Positions 49,615 through 57,847 of a stretch of DNA of 64,000 nucleotides are shown one piece after another. The translations under genes and the position numbers were made by a program. The stretch's first letter is position 1. Every line of letters starts with the position of its first letter. A model generated the notes under the pieces. It worked only from the letters and a program-made list of their open reading frames with translations. It was not told the DNA's origin and did not search any database. The stretch comes from Rhodanobacter humi (GTDB taxonomy: Bacteria; Pseudomonadota; Gammaproteobacteria; Xanthomonadales; Rhodanobacteraceae), in the NCBI RefSeq assembly GCF_041107455.1, contig NZ_JBGBPY010000001.1:3472001-3536000 (forward strand), in the 5' to 3' direction.

Positions 49615-50208
49615 ATGAATCACCCGCACGCATCGCAGCATGACCTGTTCGGCGGCGGGCACGTGCCCGCCCCGACCATCCATCGCCTGTTTCTGGCGTT
49701 GCTGCCGGATGAGCATGTACGTGCCGCGCTGGCGCAGACGGCGGCCAGCTTGCGGGCCCGGCCGGGGGCGGGTGCCGGTTGGGTGGACCCATTGCGCTAC
49801 CACGTCACGGTGCATTTCCTGGGTGACCACGCGTCGCCGCGCCCCGATCTCGTCGCGGCGACGGAACGTGTCGCCGGCTTGGTGCGCGGCGCGGCCTTCG
49901 ACTGGACGCTGGACCGCGTGCGCAGCTTCCACGGCCGGCGTCCGCCGCGGGTGCTGTGCGGCAGCGTGTCACCCGAGCCCTTGCAGGCCTTGTGGGTGCA
50001 CTGGCGCGAAGCCTTGCTGCGCACGGTGCCGGGGCTGCGGCTGGAGAACCGCTTCGTGCCACACGTCACGCTGGCCTATGGCCGCGAGTTGCTGCCGGAG
50101 ACGGAGGTCGAACCCGTGCACTGGCGGGTGAGCGGGATCGCGCTGATCCAGAGCGTGGTGGGGCAGCACGATTACCGCACGCTGGCGAGTTGGCCGCTGC
50201 AGGATTAA
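49615..50208 (+). CDS. thpR: RNA 2',3'-cyclic phosphodiesterase (2'-5' RNA ligase family)
   Basis: 197 residues from the ATG at 49615. The two HxTx motifs of the 2H phosphoesterase fold are present: His63-x-Thr65 in YHVTVHFLG and His150-x-Thr152 in PHVTLAYG. The start RLFLALLPDEHVRAAL is also typical. It opens 2',3'-cyclic phosphates of RNA and can act as a ligase in vitro. An upstream frame extends to 49561, but its residues lack similarity to the family. An inverted-repeat element starts directly after the stop. Confidence 0.92.
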   Translation: MNHPHASQHDLFGGGHVPAPTIHRLFLALLPDEHVRAALAQTAASLRARPGAGAGWVDPLRYHVTVHFLGDHASPRPDLVAATERVAGLVRGAAFDWTLDRVRSFHGRRPPRVLCGSVSPEPLQALWVHWREALLRTVPGLRLENRFVPHVTLAYGRELLPETEVEPVHWRVSGIALIQSVVGQHDYRTLASWPLQD

Positions 50209-50489
50209 GAGCCTGTTCACGGCCTCCACATAGCCCGCGTTGCCTTGCCATGGCCGTCAGGTGGTAGTGCGTGGCGCAGCGCCTGCCTGGCTGGCAGGTC
50301 AAGCCGCGCGCTGCCGCATGGTGGCCATGGCAAGGCAACCCCTGCACCCATCAATTTCGGGGCCGGGCCTGTTTGCCCGCATCCCTGCGTTACCACTCGG
50401 TCGTGGACGGACGTCCACTTCCTCGTTCTTCCTTGGCCTGCGCGCAAACCGCTTCCGGCGCGGGCCATGTGGAGGCCGTGAGCAGGCTC
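50209..50489. mobile_element. Nested inverted-repeat (MITE-like) element
   Basis: Terminal arms of 23 bp, GAGCCTGTTCACGGCCTCC... at 50209-50231 and its reverse complement at 50467-50489, differ at one base and extend weakly inward. Inside, 50239-50255 (GTTGCCTTGCCATGGCC) is exactly inverted at 50323-50339. Further small hairpins follow, including CCTGCC/GGCAGG and GTGGAC/GTCCAC. The element has no coding potential and no clear target duplication. The element begins at the base after the thpR stop. Confidence 0.7.
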
Positions 50490-50567
50490 TGCGCCACAAG
50501 TCATGGCCGCGCCGTGTGCCGATCGGGCGCACAATGTGCCTTCCCCTCGCTGAAAACGGAGTTCGTC

Positions 50568-51335
50568 ATGCGTCCGACCGTTCTTGCCGCGTTGCTCGTG
50601 TTCTCCTTTCCCGCCGTGCCGGCCATGGCCGCGCCGTCCGGCAGCCAGGCCGTGCCTGCCTATGTCACCGCCGCGATCAACGACCCCGCGCGCGCCGCCG
50701 ACCACCATGACGATGCGCGTCGCCAGATCGCCGCAGTGATGACGTTCGCCCAGGTGAAGCCGGGCGACACGGTGGTCGAACTGGTGCCTGCCAGCGGCTA
50801 CTGGACGCGGGTGTTCAGCGCCATCGTGGGTCCCAAGGGCCACGTCTACACCGTGTGGCCGGACGAGATGGCGAAGTACTCGGCCAAGGACTACGCGAAC
50901 TGGCAGCAGCTGATCACCACGCCGCACTACGAGAACGTCAGCCTGCTCAAGCAGGCCGCCGCCCGGTTCAGCGTGCCGGCCAAGGCCGACCTGGTGTTCA
51001 CCGCGCAGAACTACCACGACTACCACGACCCGTTCATGGGGCCGGTGGACATGGCGAAGTTCGACAAGCAGGTCTTTGACGCGCTGAAGCCCGGCGGGGT
51101 GTTCGTGGTGATCGACCACGTGGCGCCGGCCGGCTCCGGGCTGGCCGACACCGACACCTTGCATCGCATCGACCCCGCGGTGGTGAAGAAGGAAGTCGAG
51201 GCCGCCGGCTTCGTGTTCGACGGCGAAAGCCATGCGCTGCGCAATCCGGCCGACCCGCACACCAACAAGGTGTTCGACAAGTCGATACGCGGCCACACCG
51301 ACCAGTTCATCTACCGCTTCCGCAAGCCGAAGTAA
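50568..51335 (+). CDS. Exported class I methyltransferase-like protein (COG4798-type)
   Basis: 255 residues from an ATG with GGAG upstream. Signal peptide at 1-22 (LAALLVFSFPAVPAMA). The rest is a Rossmann-type methyltransferase fold: VKPGDTVVELVPASGYWTRVFSAIVGPKGHVYTV resembles motif I, and LKPGGVFVVIDHVAPAGSG is the usual post-motif strand. The Gly-rich SAM loop is altered (ELVPASGYW rather than DxGxGxG). Since SAM is not expected in the periplasm, it may bind another ligand or have lost catalysis. Palindrome-rich DNA lies on both sides. Confidence 0.85.
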   Translation: MRPTVLAALLVFSFPAVPAMAAPSGSQAVPAYVTAAINDPARAADHHDDARRQIAAVMTFAQVKPGDTVVELVPASGYWTRVFSAIVGPKGHVYTVWPDEMAKYSAKDYANWQQLITTPHYENVSLLKQAAARFSVPAKADLVFTAQNYHDYHDPFMGPVDMAKFDKQVFDALKPGGVFVVIDHVAPAGSGLADTDTLHRIDPAVVKKEVEAAGFVFDGESHALRNPADPHTNKVFDKSIRGHTDQFIYRFRKPK

Positions 51336-51348
51336 CCGGTTGCCGGGC

Positions 51349-51484
51349 GCCTCGAACCGCGAGGCAGCCCGCGGGCCACGGGCCCGCACGCAGGCCGATC
51401 ACGTGGTGATCGGCCTGCGGAGCCCGATCCGGCCGAAGGTCGTATCGGGCGAGTCCTGGAAGTGCAGGACTGCACTTCCAGGAC
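51349..51484. repeat. Array of five consecutive perfect hairpins with unrelated stems
   Basis: In order: GCCTCG/CGAGGC (51349-51365), GCGGGCC/GGCCCGC (51371-51387), CGCAGGCCGATCAC/GTGATCGGCCTGCG (51389-51419), GCCCGAT/ATCGGGC (51422-51450), GTCCTGGAAGTGCA/TGCACTTCCAGGAC (51453-51484). Gaps between hairpins are one to five bases. All pair perfectly but share no stem sequence with one another or with the array at 34612. The array fills most of the gap before selO. Confidence 0.85.
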
Positions 51485-51536
51485 ATCAGGAAACGGGTTT
51501 TGCAGCCTGTTGGATGCCGCGAGCTACCATCGCGTC

Positions 51537-53096
<1,560 letters not shown>

Positions 53097-53133
53097 ACGA
53101 CAAGCGCGGCGCTTCGCGCGCTGCGTGCGTGTT

Positions 53134-53167
53134 TTGACTGCGCGTATCGATACGCATAGGCTATGCG
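53134..53167 (+). promoter_or_regulatory. Promoter and twin operators of ccdAB
   Basis: TTGACT (53134-53139), 17 bases, TAGGCT (53157-53162). Two palindromes cover the spacer and -10: GCGTATCGATACGC (53142-53155) and CGCATAG/G/CTATGCG (53153-53167). This is the usual setting for repression by a CcdA-CcdB complex. Confidence 0.65.
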
Positions 53168-53192
53168 CATCTCATGTTGCGAGGGAGCCGCC

Positions 53193-53438
53193 ATGTCTCC
53201 GGTCTACGACATCGAAGCCTCCAAGCGGGCCGCCAACCTCAGCGTCAACGGGGATTTGCTCGACAAGGCCAGGGAGCATGGCATCAACCTCTCGGCCACG
53301 CTCGAGCAGGCCTTGGTCGAAGCGCTGAATGCAGCGCGGCGCGAACAATGGCTGACGGAAAACCGCAAGGCCATCGGCGCCTACAACGAGCACGTGGAAG
53401 CCATCGGCGTGTTCAGCGACGGCCAGCGGAACTTCTGA
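53193..53438 (+). CDS. ccdA: Antitoxin CcdA
   Basis: 81 residues from the ATG at 53193, with GAGGGAG upstream. The N-terminal region has a ribbon-helix-helix pattern (KRAANLSVNGDLLDKAREHGINLSATLEQAL) that binds DNA. The C-terminal part EQWLTENRKAIGAYNEHVEAIGVFSDGQRNF is the CcdB-binding tail, with the usual GVFSDGxRxF ending. It neutralises CcdB and represses its own promoter. Its stop shares one base with the toxin start. Confidence 0.93.
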   Translation: MSPVYDIEASKRAANLSVNGDLLDKAREHGINLSATLEQALVEALNAARREQWLTENRKAIGAYNEHVEAIGVFSDGQRNF

Positions 53439-53755
53439 TGCCGCAATTCGCCGTGCACCGGAATGCCAACCCGGCCACGCGCGCGGCCGTGCCATTGCTG
53501 CTGGATGTGCAAAGCGACCTGATCGCCGAACTGGGCACGCGGGTAGTGGTGCCGCTCTACACGGAGGCGGCGATGAAGGGAAAAACCATGAAGACACTCA
53601 CCCCGGTGTTCGCGATCGGCGGCAAGTCATATGTCATGGTGACCCCGCAGTTGGCGGGTATCGCCAGCAAGCAGCTCGGTGTGCAGGTCGGCGATCTTTC
53701 CGCACAGCGCGACACCATCCTTGCGGCGCTGGACTTTCTGATTGCCGGTTTCTGA
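53438..53755 (+). CDS. ccdB: Toxin CcdB
   Basis: 105 residues, full length for CcdB. The start MPQFAVHRNANPATRAAVPLL and the middle PLLLDVQSDLIAELGTRVVVPL match the family, and the end TILAALDFLIAGF is the helix that enters DNA gyrase. It poisons GyrA and is held in check by CcdA. TGATG overlap couples the two genes. It ends directly against the convergent methyltransferase gene. The chromosomal copy may be active or domesticated. Confidence 0.93.
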   Translation: MPQFAVHRNANPATRAAVPLLLDVQSDLIAELGTRVVVPLYTEAAMKGKTMKTLTPVFAIGGKSYVMVTPQLAGIASKQLGVQVGDLSAQRDTILAALDFLIAGF

Positions 53756-54532
53756 TCAGCACGTCGGCTTGCTGGCGCGCACGATCCATACCCACGGGAA
53801 CATCAGGAAACTGGGGCCGCGGCGATGCGCGTCGGCCAGGCCTTCGGCGCGCAGCGTGCGTGCATAGGCGGCGGTGCAACGGAAATCGAGCAAGGCCACG
53901 CGGCCGCCGGGTTTCAGCACGCGGGCGATCTCGCGCACGGCCTGCTCGCGGTCGGTTTCGGTGGGCAGATTGTGGATGGCGAGGCTGGCGACGACGACGT
54001 CGAAGCTGGCGTTGGGGTAGGGCAGCTGGCGCATGTCGCCGGTGTCGATATGCACGCGCTCCACGACGCCGGCGAGCTCGGCGTTGCGTTGCGTGACCGC
54101 GGCGGCATTGCCGCTCTGGTCGCGGGTGCTCCACAGGTCGATGCCGGTGGCGCGGCCTTGGGGCAGGTGTTGGGCGACTTCGAGCAACAGCATGCCGCGG
54201 CCGCAGCCCACTTCCAGCACCTGCTCGTCGCCGCGCAGGTTCAGCGAAGCGACCATCCGGCGCAGCAGCAGGCGCTTGCCGACCCGGCTGCTCAACGTCA
54301 TCGCGATGGCTTCCAGGCACATCATCAAGCCGGTGAGCATCATGGCCCCGAGCACCGAGCGTGCCCCGCCGCTGGACGCCGTCGTCGGAAAACCATGGGT
54401 CAACACCATCGCCGCCAGCAACAGCGCCGGGCCGCCGAAGGCAAAACCCAGCACCAGCGTGGGCGCGTCGATGCCGAACCGCGGTTTGGCGTTGGCGTGG
54501 TGGCGTTCGATCTCGCGGGTGTTGCCCTGCAT
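53756..54532 (-). CDS. Membrane-anchored class I SAM-dependent methyltransferase
   Basis: 258 residues. Two N-terminal membrane helices (about 24-45 and 58-80) precede a methyltransferase domain with motif I VLEVGCGRGMLLLEVA, the acidic GIDLWS after the second strand, and VLKPGGRVALLDF. The final basic helix is typical of small-molecule methyltransferases. It acts at the inner membrane on an unknown lipid or quinone-like substrate. It lies downstream of the beta-propeller gene after 97 bases, and a palindrome at 54592 sits in that gap, so it may have its own control. Confidence 0.88.
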   Translation of the reverse strand: MQGNTREIERHHANAKPRFGIDAPTLVLGFAFGGPALLLAAMVLTHGFPTTASSGGARSVLGAMMLTGLMMCLEAIAMTLSSRVGKRLLLRRMVASLNLRGDEQVLEVGCGRGMLLLEVAQHLPQGRATGIDLWSTRDQSGNAAAVTQRNAELAGVVERVHIDTGDMRQLPYPNASFDVVVASLAIHNLPTETDREQAVREIARVLKPGGRVALLDFRCTAAYARTLRAEGLADAHRRGPSFLMFPWVWIVRASKPTC

Positions 54533-54591
54533 GGCGCGTACTCCGTGTGCCCGACCCGGCCATCTTCCCGGCGTGCAGGTACGGCGATCCA

Positions 54592-54605
54592 GTGACAGCT
54601 GTCAC
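54592..54605. promoter_or_regulatory. Palindrome GTGACAGCTGTCAC
   Basis: A perfect 14-bp palindrome 60 bases before the start of the membrane methyltransferase gene. It is a likely dimeric-regulator site; no regulator can be named. Confidence 0.4.
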
Positions 54606-54629
54606 GCCGATGACATGCGGCGGCGCAAA

Positions 54630-55631
54630 TCAGTGCGGAGCGGCCACCAACAAGCTGAAGCCGGTGACGGGCTTGCCGTGGCCGTGCGTGGCGGCGCCGA
54701 CCATGAATACCTGGTGGGTCGACGAATCCAGCGCCAGCGTGCGCGCGCTGCGCATCGTGGGCACGCGCATCGCCTGTGCGTAGTGGTCGGCGTCGATCTG
54801 GTGGACCACGCCCAGCGAGCCTTCGCCGCTGGAAGCGAGCACATTGTGCAAGCCGGCATCGTAGGTCACCGCGTCGGGCGACTTGCCGATCGGCAACCTG
54901 GCCACCTGTTTGCCGTCGTCGGCATTCGTCACGATCATCCAGCCGTTGGCGCAGACCGAGAACAACCGATGGCCGACAGCATCTACTGCGAGGCCCGTCG
55001 GCCCCTTGCACGGCGCCAGCGGCCAGACGTGCTCGACCTTGCGCTCGCGCAGATTGACCTCAGCCAGCTGGCTCGATCCTTCGAGATTGACGTACAGCTT
55101 GCCCTTGCCATCGATAACGGGGAACTCGGGGTTGCTGCCCAACGCGATGGTGGCGACTTCCTTGCCGAGTTTCGTGTCGATGATGCTGATCTCGTTGCTG
55201 TCGCCATCCATCGCGAGCACGTCGCCGCTGGCCTCGTCGTAGATGATGGCATCGGGATCCCTGCCGCTGACGGGGATGGTGTCGACCACTTTCAGCGTCG
55301 CGAGGTCGACCACGCTGACGTCGTTGCCGCGGCCATTGCTCACGTAGGCGCGCTTGAGCGCAGGCGCCAGCGCCACGCCATGCGCATGCTGCATGCCGGG
55401 AATCTCGTCGACCAGCTTGCCGCTGTCGGCATCGACCACCATCACGCGGTTGTCGCGCGCGATGAACAGCCTGTGCGTGGCTTCATCGAGGCTCAGGTAG
55501 TCCCAGCCTCCGGCGCCGCCGAGTGCGACATGCCGCGTGACGGCGTAGCCGGTTCCGGTGGTGGCGGCAACCGAAAGCGAGGGCATGCCCACGACAGTCG
55601 CAAGCAGGAGAGTCCAGGTCGTTTTCTTCAT
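54630..55631 (-). CDS. YncE-like periplasmic beta-propeller protein
   Basis: 333 residues from the ATG at 55631 with GAAGGA upstream. Signal peptide at about 1-22 (LLLATVVGMPSLSVAA). Seven similar blades follow, each like DVSVVDLATLKVVDTIPVSGRDPDAI. The YVTN/NHL-type propeller family includes E. coli YncE. The start is 4 bases after the histidine kinase stop, placing it in the receptor/two-component operon. It probably binds the imported ligand or a DNA/metal ligand in the periplasm; ligand identity is unknown. Confidence 0.9.
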   Translation of the reverse strand: MKKTTWTLLLATVVGMPSLSVAATTGTGYAVTRHVALGGAGGWDYLSLDEATHRLFIARDNRVMVVDADSGKLVDEIPGMQHAHGVALAPALKRAYVSNGRGNDVSVVDLATLKVVDTIPVSGRDPDAIIYDEASGDVLAMDGDSNEISIIDTKLGKEVATIALGSNPEFPVIDGKGKLYVNLEGSSQLAEVNLRERKVEHVWPLAPCKGPTGLAVDAVGHRLFSVCANGWMIVTNADDGKQVARLPIGKSPDAVTYDAGLHNVLASSGEGSLGVVHQIDADHYAQAMRVPTMRSARTLALDSSTHQVFMVGAATHGHGKPVTGFSLLVAAPH

Positions 55632-55635
55632 TGCA

Positions 55636-57075
55636 TCATCCTTCGATGGGATCGACAGCGGGGAATGGCCTCGCTGCCGGAGCGGCAAGGCTGGGTGAAT
55701 TCTGCAGTACGAAATCCAATTGCACGCTTAGGCCGGGCGAGGCGTCGCCGAAGGCGAGTGCGGCGCCATGCAGGTCGGCCACGGCGGCGACCAGCGCCAG
55801 CCCGAGCCCGCTGCCGGGCGTGCTGCGCGCGGCGTCCAGCCGCACGAAGCGGCCGATCACGCGGCTGCGCGCTTCCGCAGGGATGCCGGGGCCGGCGTCG
55901 TCGAGCGTGACGCGGCAGCCGCTGGCTCGCCGCTCCAGCGCGAGCGCGACCGGTGTGCCCGGCGGCGTATGGCGCAAGCTGTTCTCGATCAGGTTGACGA
56001 ACATCTGGGTGAGCAGCGCGTGGTCGCCGTGTATGCGGATGCCCTGGGCCAGTTGCGTGCGCAGCGGACGGCCCTGATCCTCCATCAGCGGCGCGTAGTC
56101 GCCGACGAGGCTGTCGAGCAGGCCGGAAAGATCCACCCGGCAGAATCCCGCGCGGCGCCGGCCGCTTTCGATCTGCGCGATCCGAAGCAGGGCGGCGAAC
56201 GTCGCCAGCACATCGTCCACATCGGCCAGCGCGCGTTCGGCGGCCGATCGGAAGGTGGCCACGTCCGTCGCCGCGCGGGTGGCCGATTCCAGCCGCTGGC
56301 GCAGATGGGCAAGCGGTGTGCGCAAGTCATGCGCAATATCGTTGGAGACCTGGCGCACGCTCTCCATCAGGATCTGGATGCGTTCCAGCATGCCGTTGAG
56401 GGCTTGCGCCAGGCGATCGAACTCGTCGCCGCGGCCGCTGCCCGAGACGCGCACGCCGAGGTCGCCGGCGGCGATGCGTGCGGCGGCCGTGGCGACCGCC
56501 TCGACGCGCCGCAGGTAGCTGCGCGCGGTGAACACGCCGCCCAGCAGCGCCAGGAACACCGACGCGGCACCGGCCCACAGGAAGGCTTCCTGCAGCTCTT
56601 CGTCCAGCCGGTCGGCACTGCGCCGGTCGCGCCCCACCGCCAGGAGCCGCCCGTCATCGAGTCGGGCGGCGTGCACCAGCACGCCCAGGCTGGATGCCTG
56701 CCTGCCGCCGGCGAGCATGTCTTGCGTTTGCGTACTCCAGCCGGGTCGGCTCGGCGCCCGCGACAGGTCGCCCGCGACCCGATGCCCCGCGCCGTCGAAA
56801 AGCCCGTAGTACAGCGGTCCCTGGGGTGCCTGCGCGACCATGCCGGCGATCGCGTCCGCGCGGCTGCCGGCCGGCATCGCCTCGATCTCGCCGAATTCGT
56901 CGGCGATGGCGCGCTGCACCTGCGCCACGACGTAGTTGCGCACCGACCACCACGTGACCGCGAACAGCAGCAGGGCGACCAAGGCGAACAGGCCCGCCTG
57001 CAGCGCGCCCAGCCGGAAGGCCGAACTGCGCAGCAGGCGGGCCCGGATCGTGGTGGGCACGGAACCCGTCATCAA
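55636..57075 (-). CDS. Sensor histidine kinase (two-component system)
   Basis: 479 residues. First membrane helix at about 22-43, a periplasmic sensor region to about 165, second helix at 167-183, HAMP domain, then HisKA with the phospho-acceptor His249 in NDIAHDLRTPLAHL. The ATPase domain has the N-box MFVNLIENSLRHTPP and G-box DAGPGIP with GSGLGLALV. Its start overlaps the response regulator stop by four bases. The periplasmic domain is the presumed sensor of the ligand handled by this operon. Confidence 0.93.
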   Translation of the reverse strand: MMTGSVPTTIRARLLRSSAFRLGALQAGLFALVALLLFAVTWWSVRNYVVAQVQRAIADEFGEIEAMPAGSRADAIAGMVAQAPQGPLYYGLFDGAGHRVAGDLSRAPSRPGWSTQTQDMLAGGRQASSLGVLVHAARLDDGRLLAVGRDRRSADRLDEELQEAFLWAGAASVFLALLGGVFTARSYLRRVEAVATAAARIAAGDLGVRVSGSGRGDEFDRLAQALNGMLERIQILMESVRQVSNDIAHDLRTPLAHLRQRLESATRAATDVATFRSAAERALADVDDVLATFAALLRIAQIESGRRRAGFCRVDLSGLLDSLVGDYAPLMEDQGRPLRTQLAQGIRIHGDHALLTQMFVNLIENSLRHTPPGTPVALALERRASGCRVTLDDAGPGIPAEARSRVIGRFVRLDAARSTPGSGLGLALVAAVADLHGAALAFGDASPGLSVQLDFVLQNSPSLAAPAARPFPAVDPIEG

Positions 57076-57761
57076 GACTCCGCTGTCGTGCGCAGCACAT
57101 AGCCCACGCCGCGCAGCGTGCCGAGCAGTTCACCACCGGCGAAGCCGCGGTCGATCTTGCCGCGCAGGCGGCTGATGTGGGTTTCCACCACGCTGGTCTG
57201 GGGATCGAAATGGTATTCCCACACCTGCTCCAGCAGCATCGTCCGGGTCACCAGTTCGCCGGCATGCCGCATCAGGTATTCGAGCAGATGGAACTCGCGA
57301 GGCTGCAGGTCGATCAGCTTGCCGTCGCGGCGCACCTCGCGCCGGATCAGGTCCATCTCCAGGTCGGCGACGCGCAGGTGGAGCGCGACGGGCGCCGCGA
57401 GGGGCGGGCGCCGCGCCAGCGCGCCGATGCGCGCGACCAGTTCGGCGAACGCGAACGGCTTGGCGAGGTAGTCGTCGGCGCCCGCCTCGATGCCCTCGAC
57501 GCGTGCATCCACCTCGCCGAGCGCCGTCAGCATCAGGACGGGCGTACTGATGTGGACCTCGCGCAGCGCGCGCAGCAGATCGAGGCCGTCCAGGCGCGGC
57601 AGCATGCGGTCGACCACCAGCACCTGATGGTTTCCTTCGCGGGCGCGACGCAGGCCGCCCAGGCCATCCTCGGCCTGGTCGACCACGTGGCCGAGTTCGC
57701 GCAGTCCCATGGCCACGTAGTCGCGGGTCTCGGCATCGTCCTCGATCAGCAGAATGTCCAT
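57072..57761 (-). CDS. OmpR/PhoB-family response regulator
   Basis: 229 residues from the ATG at 57761. Receiver domain: acidic pocket E7/D8/D9, phospho-acceptor Asp51 (LVVDRMLPRLDG), Thr79 and Lys101. The DNA-binding winged helix ends TSVVETHISRLRGKIDRGF ... LRGVGYVL. It pairs with the overlapping kinase gene. It probably controls the receptor gene upstream in the same operon, giving a self-regulated uptake system. Confidence 0.93.
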   Translation of the reverse strand: MDILLIEDDAETRDYVAMGLRELGHVVDQAEDGLGGLRRAREGNHQVLVVDRMLPRLDGLDLLRALREVHISTPVLMLTALGEVDARVEGIEAGADDYLAKPFAFAELVARIGALARRPPLAAPVALHLRVADLEMDLIRREVRRDGKLIDLQPREFHLLEYLMRHAGELVTRTMLLEQVWEYHFDPQTSVVETHISRLRGKIDRGFAGGELLGTLRGVGYVLRTTAES

Positions 57762-57847
57762 CGCGGCTACCTGGTCGCCCTTGCCTGGTCCGGGGCACTT
57801 GCCCAGAAACACGTGTCAATCCAATGACAGCGGCGCGTGCCGCCCGA

